64,000 bases of DNA from Cladopsammia gracilis (Eukaryota; Cnidaria; Anthozoa; Scleractinia; Dendrophylliidae), in assembly GCA_022457155.1 (NCBI GenBank), contig JAJGOT010000016.1, positions 1,006,001 to 1,070,000 on the forward strand, read 5' to 3'. Shown here piece by piece: positions 19,500 through 29,654 of this stretch. The position numbers and the translations under genes are program-made. Every line of letters starts with the position of its first letter. Position 1 is the stretch's first letter. Below the pieces are notes generated by a model. It made no database searches. It was given only the letters and a program-made list of their open reading frames with translations, and was not told the DNA's origin.

Positions 19500-20290
19500 A
19501 CTGTTTTTCATAAAAAAAAATTGTAGGGGAATACGCAGCTCTTACAAGGTCTTCTCTGATTTGCTGAGGAAACAAGAACAAACAACACAACAATAGACCC
19601 TACCCCTGAAAACAATAGAGCTGCGTGATACCCAGGTCCAATGAAATTAGAGGTTGTTAAGAGCTGCGGGGTATCTGAATTGTAGAACCTTAATAATAAT
19701 GAATAACTATAAGAACGTTTTCTGGCTAAAATATTTTAAAAACCGAGCTTTCGTCTGCCTGTACTGCAATCTTCGGAGGATAAAAGAGAATGTTTTTTTT
19801 TTTGTTTTTCATGAATGTCACCGAATACAAATTATTATTGCAGAATTCAGTTGACATCTCAACACATTGATGTCGTCTGTCTTTTCTTTTTTGAACCAGG
19901 TTCTCAAGCTGTGTACGCATAATTTTCCGGAATTGAAGAGCAGTGCGTATAAAAATGAGATTCAATATTCCACTGTACACAAAAGACCCACCCGTAAACA
20001 GCAGTGCAATTAAATTTCACCCAAAAGGGACCATTAGCGCATCTGTTGGGGAAAAATGGCTTACTGTAATTTGCGAAACGAAACGAAATATAGAAAATGC
20101 AGATTTAACCAGTAAATAAAACTTAAAACGCAGGATAGCCATCTTTAAGTCTCAAGCTTAAGCTGCGTACACATATTTTTTCCGGAATTGAAGGGCAGTG
20201 CGTATTGATATTCCATACACGAAAGACCCACCAAAGAGAGCATAAGCGCATCTGCTGGGAAAAAATCTCCTCCGCGCTATGGTTTAGAAA
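19500..20290 (-). pseudogene. GPCR-like 3' debris, two or three decayed tandem copies
   Basis: On the minus strand around 19900-20010 the frame reads IALLFTGGSFVYSG, then ILNLIFIRTALQFRK. This resembles TM7 plus helix 8 of a class A receptor with NPxxY degraded to NLIF. A second shorter copy (GGSFVYG, IRTALQFRKK) lies at about 20150-20270, and a possible third (AALLFSGVGSIV) at about 19570-19660. Stops and frameshifts interrupt all of them. The neighbouring intact GPCR supports a decayed tandem receptor cluster, but the similarity is short. Confidence 0.35.
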
Positions 20291-20479
20291 AACTAAACTA
20301 TGATTCGCTATAGCAATTACTGGAAAACCGTTCTAAAGCCCGGAAAAGAATTACATTAAGTTTGGGATGGCATCAAAACCTTTAAAGAAGAGAACGATTT
20401 ATAGTTACTAAGCCTGTGTAAAAAAAGTATGAAGGAAAGACAAATACCAATAATAATCCACGGATCTTTTTATTGAATT

Positions 20480-20481
<2 letters not shown>

Positions 20482-20530
<49 letters not shown>
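20482..20530. repeat. (AT)n microsatellite
   Basis: About 49 bp of perfect AT dinucleotide repeat. Confidence 0.97.
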
Positions 20531-20533
<3 letters not shown>

Positions 20534-20590
20534 AGTGTAATACAAATATCTAGCAAATTAAATTGATCTTTTTTCCTTCACTCTTTTTAA

Positions 20591-21147
20591 CCCTATTCGG
20601 CCTGGGGGGGGGGGGGGGGGGGGGCACAAAGTATGTATATTTAATATGTATTCAAACGCCATCAAACTCTGTGATTTTTCCAAAAATTTATCTGGCAACA
20701 ATTTCATATGACAATTTTTGATCACGTGACTTGACGTTTCCATGGCAACAAGATTTTGACAGCCATGTTTTTGGAAATTTGCATATTTATACCTTTGAAT
20801 GAAGAAAAACAATGTTTATTGGTATAACTTTTGTATTTTTACGTCATTTAGCGTTTATTTATTGGTTTTGATTAATTTTGCGTCAATTTGGACGGTTTTT
20901 AAGAGGTTTTATAAAAAATGGCGGATCCAAGATGGCGGCCGCATAACTAATTACCTAATAACTACGTCATATGACGTCATCGCACCATTGTGCGGACCGC
21001 AAAGGAGACAGTTTTGGACATACTATGTACCCTCCAGGTTTCATTGTCATAGCCTTAATGTTCTTGAAGTTACGAAGGGGGGGCACAATATGCCCCCCCC
21101 CCCCCCCCCAGGCTCAGGAACTCAAAAAAAGCCCAGGCCGAATAGGG
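20591..21147. mobile_element. piggyBac-like MITE, copy 1
   Basis: It starts CCCTATTCGGCCTGGG and ends with the complement CCCAGGCCGAATAGGG, flanked by TTAA at 20587-20590 and 21148-21151. TTAA duplication and termini beginning CCC are the hallmarks of piggyBac. The interior has G and C runs near each end, GCGGACCGCAAAGGAGACAG, and no transposase. A second copy lies at 48623-49199. ORFs across it are artefacts. Confidence 0.88.
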
Positions 21148-21151
21148 TTAA

Positions 21152-22490
21152 TATATCTTATTTTTCATTCTTACACTTCGCAGGTAAATTACCTTTCTCT
21201 AGCGTGCTTATTTTTGTCGCTTTCTACGGGGCAAAAAACAAACCATTACAGAGCCATTCTTTTAGCAATTATACCTTTAGGTCTAGATATAATGCGCAAA
21301 AGGTGCAAATTCTAATGTTTACATTCACCGTTCTTCAGTTTGTCAGTTCAAACGGTTATGTTATTAAATTGAAATATTAGAAGGTGGCTTTTTGGTCCTA
21401 CTTGGCAATCAGCAATGAAACTGAATGCGATCTATCTTTCGATTTAAGTCACTTGAAACTGTAGAATGGGGGGAATAAAACGACATGCGAAACCACATTG
21501 GAAAGCAAAATGCAATGCGCTGGAGAGGATCCCAAAGAGCCGTTTTAGGGCCCCAGGGCTCCAAGGCCAAAAAATTAAGCGGTGCTAGCTCCAGGGTTCT
21601 AAGGCCAAAACCGGGGCTTTTTAAGGACTCCGGGTTCTAAACATTGTTCAGAGTAAAAAATCTACGGGGCTCTGGGGCTCCAAAGAAAAACATTCACGGC
21701 TTCATGGACCTCCTTCTCCCCCTCACAGTACAACACATCAATCTTATACTGCGCATTTAGCTTATTAGATTTTTTTCTCACAACACAAATTGCATTAGCG
21801 TTTTGTTGTAGGTTGCCTGGTGCCTTGAAACAAAGGCTGTAACTATGGAAGTTAGTGCGCAAAAGAAGGTGGGAAGAACTTTCCCGTTGTGCCTTGTTTG
21901 CAGTCATTCAAATCAGAAGGGCGGAGGAGGAGGAGGTATAGATGCATAGATGCCGGTCGTAAAACCCAAACCAAAGAAAATGATTCTAAAACATTACCTT
22001 ACGAATAACACCATATATAACATGGACACATGTAAAACAACACAGCGAAAAGATCCTTACGACGGAGAAAAGACCGAGGCAAGAAGAACAAAATGAACTT
22101 GGGTGGAGAGAGACATTATGGAATAAAGTTTCTTGCCTAAAGAAGAGAGTGCTCAAACCTCCGACCTTCGGGTCAAAAGTCCGATGCGAGCAACTGAGCT
22201 CTCAGGCTCAGGGGCGGAGGTTGGGGAAGGGGAGGGCAAGGGTGGAGTGCAGAGAAGCTAAGCCCGAGAGCCGGTTGCCTCGCAGGCTATACACCATCAC
22301 GCCTTCAATCTGCAAATCAACATTTCAACGCTCGCCATCGACCCATATTAACTCGCCTTATTCTTAAAGTTTCTAGCAGTTTATTCATAGCTGGCTAGTT
22401 TCCCAGGCATCGTTCCTTGACCATAGCATGATGCCCCCTGCACTTCACTCGTACACAGGCAGACTACACTAATGTTTCCGCAAGATCCTG
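21152..22490. other. Gene-free stretch with a SINE fragment
   Basis: No gene is supported. At 22100-22210 on the minus strand a tRNA-like head (GAGCTCAGTTGCTCGCATCG, with GGTTTGAGC as B-box) precedes the same SINE body block seen at 9288 (complement of GGGTGGAGAGAGACA and AAGTTTCTTG). 21540-21680 has C/A-rich imperfect repeats of GGGCTCCAAGGCCAAAA. Confidence 0.45.
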
Positions 22491-22493
22491 TCT

Positions 22494-22637
22494 AGTCCCT
22501 AGGCGTTCTCGGCTCCGTCAAACCTGGACCCTACTGTGAGACTTGACGTCACCGAGAGAGAATCGCCGAGAAGTTCTCTCGCCCACCCCATCCCAGACTT
22601 CGCGTGGACAACGGGCAAGAGAGAACGCCTAGGGACT
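22494..22637. repeat. Short inverted-repeat element
   Basis: AGTCCCTAGGCGTTCTC at the left is complemented by GAGAACGCCTAGGGACT at the right. The element is 144 bp, non-coding and MITE-like. Confidence 0.7.
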
Positions 22638-22844
22638 GAACTGAGCAAGATCAATGTGAATTTAAGGCGACATATGAGAACTAAACAGAATTAGATTTAG
22701 AGCCTGAGTTATGTTCCGAAAGGAACTGAGAAGCTGAAAGGAGAAGATGAATATATGCCAAATGTGAATACTATATTAAAATAGTCTGAATAAAGAAAAA
22801 GAAACTTTGATTTTGTTAACGAAGAAACCCAAACAGCACCAAAT

Positions 22845-23430
22845 AAAAGTACTGCTCAAAGCCTTCATTTGAATAGTGCACTTGATGATTTCATCCACAG
22901 ACTCAAAATTTAGAACCACCTTGTACAGCATAATAAACAGTACCACAGGAAAGTACTGCTCAGTAGCTTTCATTTGAATGGTCACACTTTAGGATTTCAT
23001 CCACGGACTCACGGACTCAAAAGTTAGAACCACCTTGTGCAGCGTAATAAACAGCACCACAGAAAAGTACTACTCAGTAGCTTTTATTTGAATGGTCACA
23101 CTTTAGGATTTCATCCACGGACTCAAAAGTTAGAACCACCTTGTACAGCATAATAAACAGTACTAAACAAAAGAAAGTACTGCTCAAAAGCTTTCATTCG
23201 AATGGCCACACTATAGGATTTCATCCACAGACTCAAAAGTTAGAACCACCTTGTACAGTATAATAAACAGTACCACAGGAAGGTACTGCTCAGTAGCTTT
23301 CATTTGACTGGTCACACTTTAGGATTTCATCCGCAGTCTCAAAGTTAGAACCACCTTGAACATCGTATCACAGAAAAGTACTAAAATGAATGGTCACACT
23401 TTAGGACTTCGTCAACGGACTTAAAAAGCT
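22845..23430. repeat. 106-bp tandem repeat array, about 5.5 units
   Basis: The units have the same order of blocks as at 3577 (CACTTTAGGATTTCATCC, AGTTAGAACCACCTTGTAC, AATAAACAGTACCACAGG, AGTACTGCTCAGTAGC, CATTTGAATGG). One unit carries a local duplication of ACGGACTC. Confidence 0.92.
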
Positions 23431-24035
23431 AGAACCGAACAAGAACGGAGGTTTGAGTTTTGGAGTGAAATGGCCTGGCAAATACAAAAAAGGAAACACA
23501 AACATAATAAGACTCCTCAGACACACAAATAGTAAACATACGTCTACACAATGATAGTCAATTTTATTCAGACTCTGTGCATTTAATTAACACTGTATCT
23601 TAAATTTAATATCTCATATCGCCCACTGAGGCTGTTCCTACCAAGAAACCTCCACTACGTGCCTTGAAAAAGATTCACTGAATTATGACCTAAAATAAGC
23701 CAATGTCTGCCTTGTTATATCAGTGTTTTAACTTGTTGAAAACTACTAAATCCACTGTTACATATTTCGTGAATAAAATTTTCTCTTAATTATTTAAAAT
23801 GAAATACTTATCATTTAGTTCTTCTCACTTATGTTGCTACGATAGCATTTTTATGTGTAGGAACGTAAACAGTTGTGTTTTTTTAAACTGCAATGCACGA
23901 TTTCAGTCCAAAAATAACTATGAAATGGCTCAAATGAAATTGATAGCCACAGCTCCACTCATGTAACAATGGACTGTATCCATCTATTGATATGATATTT
24001 CAACTAGGATTAAGTTACATCGTTTCGTGACCTGT
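23431..24035. other. Gene-free AT-rich spacer between two 106-bp arrays
   Basis: Nothing coding is seen. It lies downstream of the minus-strand beta-lactamase-like gene. Confidence 0.4.
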
Positions 24036-24039
24036 CCAT

Positions 24040-24560
24040 GGAAATAGAATGGTCACACTTTAGGATTTAATCCCAAGACTCAAAAGTTAGAGCCACCTTG
24101 CACAGCATAATAAACAGCACCACAGTAAAGTACTGCTCAGTTCCTTTCATTTGAATGGTCACACTTTAGGATTTCATCCACAGACTCAAAGTTAGAACCA
24201 CCTTGTATAACATAATAAACACTACCACAGGAAAGTACTGCTCAATAGCTTTCATTTGAATGGTCACACTTAAGGATTTCATCCACAGACTCAAAAGTTA
24301 GAACTACCTTGTATAGCATAATAAACAGTACCATAGGAAAGTACTGCTCAATAGCTTTCATTTGAATGGTCACAGGTCACACTGTAGGATACTTAAAAGT
24401 TAGAACCAGTACAGCATACTAAGGCAATTAACAAACTGACTAATGCAGGACTAACATTTCCAGGATTTCATCTACAGAGTCAAAAGTTAGAATCACTTTG
24501 CACAACATAACAAGTATGAAAGTACTGCTTACGACAGCTTTCACCTGAATGGTTTACATT
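24040..24560. repeat. 106-bp tandem repeat array, about 5 units, decaying rightwards
   Basis: The family and orientation are those of 22845-23430. The last two units are heavily diverged. It ends about 60 bp past the stop codon of the beta-lactamase-like gene at 24622, so it may be in its 3' UTR or terminator region. Confidence 0.9.
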
Positions 24561-24621
24561 TTTAAAGTTTGTATCGCTTTAATGTCACTGTATACATACA
24601 GCATGCCTCCTCTTCATCCAT

Positions 24622-26406
24622 CTAAAAAGCACTCTTAAAGTGGTTTAAAGCAAGTTTCTCCGTATTATCCTGATTTTCCTCAACGAAACTTTCGTTTGTT
24701 TTTGGCAAACGCTTCGCAACTACCAGCCATTCCGGAACACGAAAACCAGGCGACAACTTATCTTTTCCCAGGGGGTCATAATAGAGAGTGGCTAGTATTC
24801 CTATACGTTCAGTTACACAGGACATCCCAGGGGTACGGTACCTTGACTGGAATACCAAGGTTTCCCCTATATGCCGTATCTCCACCCACATCAAAGTGGG
24901 AGGGAGATACTTAAAGCGTAGAATGTTTTCAACACTTTCGATAGTTATGTTGAAAGTCGTCTTCGTTCCAAATATTGGATTGGTTAGGGTGAGCTCAAAT
25001 TTTCCAACGTAGGGAGTAGGATCGATTGGAAAGTGGGAATCACGCTGCATCTCAAACAGAGTTTCATTTAATGCTGGAACAAGGAGATTGTAAAGATACG
25101 TGGAGCCTTGGGACACATCTGCCTGCAAGTAATAGATTGTGCTGATGAGAATGTTGGCTCCAAGAGCCAACTCGGGGATAACAGAGAAGGTTGCGCTGTA
25201 AGAATCAATATTTCCACCCTTGGCTCGAACAAGGACATGCTGTTTGAATACCATCTCAAATGGAGAACCCCACACCGTGAAGCCGTCTGGAGTAATGTCT
25301 TTCGGTGTCATCATTTCTCTGAGAGTTGCAGGCTTGAAGAGTTTTTGCTTGTCAGGTTGAGCAAACATCATTCCCAACTTAGCAAGATCGTCAATTGTTG
25401 AGTATATCTGTCCGGCTGGTGCCACCCAACCAATATTCATAAAAGGCATTTTCTTTCCTTCGGGTAAATATGGTAACGCCATGTTCTTTAGTACTTCGTC
25501 TGTGATTTCAAATCCTGTGTTTACCATTCCAAGTGGTTTTATAATATTGTTTATTGTCCAGTTCTCGAATGTTTGGTTCAGTAAATTCTCAGTCAGAATC
25601 CGACCCAACAATGCATAGCCAAGGTTACTGTATGACGGCGTATTCCAAGGCGGTAGCACAAGTGTACGGTTCTTCAACAGCGCGAGTTGCTCAGCGGTAG
25701 TTGTATTGCAGTGGTACATACAAGGAGCCTCTCGAGGCAATCCTGACATCTGACTCGCGATCTCACGAAGTGTAATGTTGTCATTAGTGTAAGGATTTTT
25801 GATAGCAAAATCAGGAGCGTACTTACTCAGAGGATCATCAATTGAAGAGATTTGTCCTTCTTCATAGAGTTTATACATCAAGAGGACAGCAAAGATCTTC
25901 GTGACGCTTCCAATCCTGTACACAGTGTTACCATTGGGTTTCATCTCCGGTTGTTGATACACCTTACTTCCAAAATGGCCGCTCCACAGGATGTCGTCTT
26001 GGTAAAAAATATTCATGGAAATGGCGGGAAGCGAGGAGTTTTTCTCGACTAAAGAACTCAGCACCGTTTCTAGTTTGGTAAACACGTCTGTGATTCTTTT
26101 AGGCGTCGGTTTGGGCAATGGAAACAGAGTTGGAAGCTGAGGGCAAGGCAATATGGCGGCACTTCGAGTGTCTGTATCAGGTACGAGTTGTCCGTTGTTT
26201 TCCTTAGTTTTGTGGGTGAGTACGTACCAAATAAACGCCGCTGTAACTGCTAATGCTATTAACGTGGCAATAAAAGTCAATATCTTCCATATTCGCAGCA
26301 AATTAAACGGTTTTTTTTCGCCTTCGAGTTTTACAAACGGAGTTTCCGACATCATGTATACTGTGTGTGAACTGAAAGGATCGAGAAAGCGTGACACATT
26401 TGTCAC
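24622..26406 (-). CDS. Membrane-anchored serine beta-lactamase-like protein (LACTBL1-type), intact
   Basis: An intronless 594-aa protein. Residues 40-63 form a single hydrophobic anchor (ILTFIATLIALAVTAAFIWY), giving a type II membrane topology with the catalytic domain outside the cytosol. The penicillin-binding/beta-lactamase fold follows. S167-V-T-K170 is the SxxK motif with the nucleophile Ser and general-base Lys. Y259-S-N261 is the second (YxN) motif. A Gly-rich segment (AKGGNIDSY) takes the place of the third motif. Animals use this fold as peptidases, esterases or scaffolds rather than for antibiotic resistance; the substrate here is unknown. Several N-x-S/T sites fit an extracellular domain. 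A paralog lies head to head at 27720-32661. An in-frame Met19 or Met20 could also serve as start. Confidence 0.85.
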   Translation of the reverse strand: MTNVSRFLDPFSSHTVYMMSETPFVKLEGEKKPFNLLRIWKILTFIATLIALAVTAAFIWYVLTHKTKENNGQLVPDTDTRSAAILPCPQLPTLFPLPKPTPKRITDVFTKLETVLSSLVEKNSSLPAISMNIFYQDDILWSGHFGSKVYQQPEMKPNGNTVYRIGSVTKIFAVLLMYKLYEEGQISSIDDPLSKYAPDFAIKNPYTNDNITLREIASQMSGLPREAPCMYHCNTTTAEQLALLKNRTLVLPPWNTPSYSNLGYALLGRILTENLLNQTFENWTINNIIKPLGMVNTGFEITDEVLKNMALPYLPEGKKMPFMNIGWVAPAGQIYSTIDDLAKLGMMFAQPDKQKLFKPATLREMMTPKDITPDGFTVWGSPFEMVFKQHVLVRAKGGNIDSYSATFSVIPELALGANILISTIYYLQADVSQGSTYLYNLLVPALNETLFEMQRDSHFPIDPTPYVGKFELTLTNPIFGTKTTFNITIESVENILRFKYLPPTLMWVEIRHIGETLVFQSRYRTPGMSCVTERIGILATLYYDPLGKDKLSPGFRVPEWLVVAKRLPKTNESFVEENQDNTEKLALNHFKSAF

Positions 26407-26551
26407 GGTATAATTATGAATGTATTACTAGGAGTTATCGAAGATAAGTGAAGTGCGTTCAACCTTACCCAGCTTGTACGACAGGCGCTTTGTTTATTAT
26501 ACATTCTGTAGACTGATCTCCATTGTTTAGTATTTGAACTTGTTTTAAATT

Positions 26552-27177
26552 TTGTTTCTGACTACATCGGGTCATTTGGCACAAATATGGCCACCGAGCA
26601 TAAGAGCTCAGTTCATTTGCTTTGTATACGTGACCGCCATGGGCGAGAGCAGAATGGCTCGGTTAATTTGGTTTGGAATGACTCGGTTGATTTGCTTTGT
26701 TGTTTCTAGCAATTTCAGCAATTCAAAGCTGAGGACGGCAGCAAAGCTGTTCGGTCTGTTGTTGCTCGGACGCCGACGTCGAGCTTTCTATATGCTCTTG
26801 GAGTAGTAAACACTATCCTGGTAAGGCTTTGACAATTTATAGCGATGAACATTTTAAGAAACATCGAATGAAATTGGAAAAAATGATTACACTTACCGAA
26901 AATCACCACAGCGTTTTACATACCACGAACAGAAAATCGCCAGTCCCGTTTCAAGTGTCTCAATTCAAGTACCACGCAACGAACCTTTGGAGTAGTAAAC
27001 AGTATCCTGTTTTAATAGCCACAATGTATTCGATGTTTCTTAAAAAGTTCATCGCTATAATTCAACCGAGCCATTCTGCTCTCGCCCATGGCGGTCACGT
27101 ATACAAAGCAAATGAACTGAGCCCTTATGCTCGGTGCCCATATTTGCGCCAAATGACCCGATGTAGTCTGAAACCAA
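26552..27177. mobile_element. Foldback element of about 625 bp between the two beta-lactamase-like genes
   Basis: The left arm reads GACTACATCGGGTCATTTGG... to GCTCTCG-type sequence at about 26650; the right arm is its complement, ending CCAAATGACCCGATGTAGTC. The arms are about 130 bp, and a second inner arm pair flanks GAGTAGTAAAC(A)CTATCCTG. The element sits in the shared upstream region of two divergent genes, so it may separate or carry their promoters. Confidence 0.75.
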
Positions 27178-27471
27178 ATGAACCGAGCGATCTGTAATTA
27201 TTCAAAATGGCGCAGAAAAGGTACATCCCTCGAAAGAACTCTGAAAGTTTCTTGAAAATTAGTTAAAAAATGAGCGATAATTATTTAATAAATTGTTCAA
27301 AATTAGTAAATATATGAACACACAAACAATTCGAGTCATCATTTCTTAAATTTACTTTATTTTATTATTTCTAGCAACATCGGGACTGAAACTCAATTCC
27401 ATTAATTCCATGCCGACAATTCCTTGGGGATCATTTCGGGGTCAGTGTGAAAACATTTGGGGATCATTTAG

Positions 27472-27624
27472 CCTGCACGGTTTTATGAGCCAAGCGGGGC
27501 GAGCGAATCATTTCGCTCGAAGCGCGACCCGAGCGCGAAGCGCGAGACGAGGGTAGGGGAAAATCGTCTCGTGCTTAGCGCTCGTGTCGTGCTTCGCTTG
27601 GCTCATAAAGCGCCTGTCATGCAG
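27472..27624. repeat. GC-rich hairpin
   Basis: TTTATGAGCCAAGCG at the left is complemented by CGCTTGGCTCATAAA at the right. The flanks CCTGCA and TGCAGG extend the symmetry. The interior is rich in GCGCGA/TCGCGC. It lies about 100 bp upstream of the second beta-lactamase-like start and replaces sequence homologous to the first gene's upstream exon end. Confidence 0.65.
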
Positions 27625-27719
27625 GCTAGCTGTCGATCATTTTCAAAATTGGATAATTCCACGGTTGACTGCTTGAGCATACTATTGGAACCAAGGCGTG
27701 CACTTCATTTAAAGGTGAA

Positions 27720-28086
27720 ATGAAACCTACCAATTCACTGAGAAGATGGAAAATACTGACTGCCGTTACGAGTTTAATAGCAGTGATTGTAACAGTGGTG
27801 CTGATCTGGTACGCGATAACGCACAAAACGGCAGAAAAAGAAAACAACAGACAGCGTACAACGGATACAAATACTCAGAACGCTGCCATATTGCCCTGCC
27901 CCCAACTGCCCACACTTTTTCCATTGGCCAAACCGACGCCTAAAAGAATCAAAGACGTGTTTGAGAAAATAGAATCAGTGCTCAAATCGTTTGTCGAAGA
28001 GAAGACCTCGCTACCCGCCATTTCCATGAATATTTTTTACCAAGACGACATCCTGTGGAGCGGCCATTTTGGAAGTAAGGTGTATA
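27720..28086 (+). pseudogene. LACTBL1-type beta-lactamase-like paralog, 5' part, split by a transposon
   Basis: From ATG 27720 the frame encodes a short cytosolic tail, a TM anchor (WKILTAVTSLIAVIVTVVLI) and the start of the extracellular domain up to HFGSKVY. There the transposon at 28087 interrupts it. The frame runs on into the element for 30 residues and stops at 28178. Compared with the paralog at 24622 it lacks about 31 N-terminal residues: no in-frame ATG lies between the upstream TGA and 27720. The remainder of the gene resumes at 31326. Until excision, the full-length protein cannot be made without splicing out the element. Confidence 0.8.
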
Positions 28087-28221
28087 CTACCGAAATAGGT
28101 AGACTGTTTTTTCGTAGACGTGCGCCACAGTTGCCGTTAACGAAAAAAGTCTTTGAATTGAGCCCACGTGACGTATGAGTGAAACCATAAAGGTCATCGC
28201 ACGTGATCACATTCCTGAAGC

Positions 28222-29292
28222 ATGGCGGGCTATTCCGTAAACAGCAAGGGAAGAACTTTTATTCGTGGAACAAGAATAGGAGAAAGCCTCCGATGTAGCA
28301 TAATCGATACTATCATTGCTGAAGGGGGGGATCCAGCATCGGGGTATTTTGGAGGACAGTACAAAGAAGTTGCCGATCGGTACCGAGTCACGGGTACGTT
28401 TGTTTCAAAATTATGGAGAACGTTCTGTGAAACTGGGGAACATTTATCTGAAAAGAAGAAATCTGGAAACCCTTCTCACCTCAAACGAGAGGATGTAGAA
28501 ATGATAGACTTTCTAAAAAAAGAAAAACCTTCTAAAACTTACAAATCAATCAAAGAAGATCTCGATACCTACTGTACTTTGGAAGGCGGGACATCTGTGG
28601 CGGCGATTGGAAACGTTGTTAGAAATAGGCTTCCCGAAGGACCTTTCACAAGAAAGCGACTTACGAAACATTCTTCAGAAAAATTCACTCCACAGAACCT
28701 TGCTTATTGTCAACAGTTTATTGACACCGTGAGTTCCTTGCCACCTGAAAAACTTAAGTTCTTTGACGAAGCTGGAATTCACTGTGGAGTAGGCAATCCT
28801 GTATATGGTAGCTCCCTCAAAGGAACACCAGCAATCGAAGTTATACAAGGTAATCATAAAGGAGCTAACGTAACACTTAGCCTGTTGTGTGGCTTGGAGG
28901 GAGTACTTTATGCAAACACTGTGGAAGGGGCTTCAGACTCCATAAATTACCTAAACTTCTTCGGAGAAGCGGGCCAAGTTACAACTGCAAGTGGCAATCC
29001 AGCAATAGAATTTGGGGACTACATAATTCTCGATAATTGCGCCACTCATCGGTTCGAAAGTGGAGATATTTTGCAAAGATGGCTACTGCAAATGGGATCA
29101 TCTGTTATTTATACTCCATCACTTTCACCCGAGTTCAATGCAGCAGAGCTTGTTTTCAATAAACTAAAAACTGTGTTAAAGAAAGAGGAATTTGGACCAC
29201 TTCTGCGAGAAAACGTTCATGTTGCGGTTTACGAAGCTCTAGATTTCATTACTACTGATGACATGTTTGGTTTTTACAACTTTATTTTGTAA
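28222..29292 (+). CDS. DD37E transposase, Tc1/mariner-IS630 superfamily, full length
   Basis: The 356-residue length is typical of the superfamily. The N-terminal part (about 20-75) looks like a paired-type helix-turn-helix for terminal-repeat binding (YKEVADRYRVTGTFVSKLW). The catalytic RNase H-like domain shows Asp182 in FFDEAGIH, Asp271 in ILDNCATHR and Glu309 in SPEFNAAELVFNKLK. Exactly 37 residues separate the second Asp from the Glu (DD37E), and no catalytic residue is missing. The start ATG at 28222 is about 135 bp inside the left terminus. There are no introns, stops or frameshifts, so the enzyme may be active. It would cut at the element ends and insert at TA dinucleotides in the nucleus. 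Alternative reading: a close DD-E relative outside classical Tc1/mariner. Confidence 0.9.
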   Translation: MAGYSVNSKGRTFIRGTRIGESLRCSIIDTIIAEGGDPASGYFGGQYKEVADRYRVTGTFVSKLWRTFCETGEHLSEKKKSGNPSHLKREDVEMIDFLKKEKPSKTYKSIKEDLDTYCTLEGGTSVAAIGNVVRNRLPEGPFTRKRLTKHSSEKFTPQNLAYCQQFIDTVSSLPPEKLKFFDEAGIHCGVGNPVYGSSLKGTPAIEVIQGNHKGANVTLSLLCGLEGVLYANTVEGASDSINYLNFFGEAGQVTTASGNPAIEFGDYIILDNCATHRFESGDILQRWLLQMGSSVIYTPSLSPEFNAAELVFNKLKTVLKKEEFGPLLRENVHVAVYEALDFITTDDMFGFYNFIL

Positions 29293-29654
29293 CTCAAGTC
29301 TACAATGTACTGTAGAGAAAAAAAACCCAACTAAGGTTACGTTGTTCATATTGTAAATGTAGCACTCGGTAGAACTTGTATCATTGTTAACGATAATTAA
29401 ACACAACGTTTTAAAAGGAACATTAATGAACACGGGCTTATAAACAATGTTCGAAGAATTCCCGCCCGCGTGGGTTCTTGTTTTGCTCGTTGCTTACTAG
29501 CAAAATAATATCAGCCAACAAATACAAACCTATTTTTATGAACAGCTATTACCTCGATGTGATAAATATCAAATAGCTCTTAATATCCGGATTTAAAATG
29601 AAAACGCCTCATGACAACTGCGGTGAAACGGAACATGCTTGAAGTGTGATATTA
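29293..29654. other. Spacer between the two convergent transposon genes
   Basis: AT-rich, no coding. It should contain both 3' UTRs. AATTAAA-like signals are visible near 29394. Confidence 0.4.

Noticed and set aside
20971..21315. Proline-rich ORFs of 114-193 aa
   Set aside because: They run through a piggyBac-like MITE, and the proline run is its C-rich subterminal tract.
24622..26406. Bacterial antibiotic-resistance beta-lactamase or recent horizontal transfer
   Set aside because: The N-terminal anchor, length and third-motif divergence match animal LACTBL1-type proteins. The SxxK/YxN fold is widespread in eukaryotes and nothing in the flanks is bacterial.
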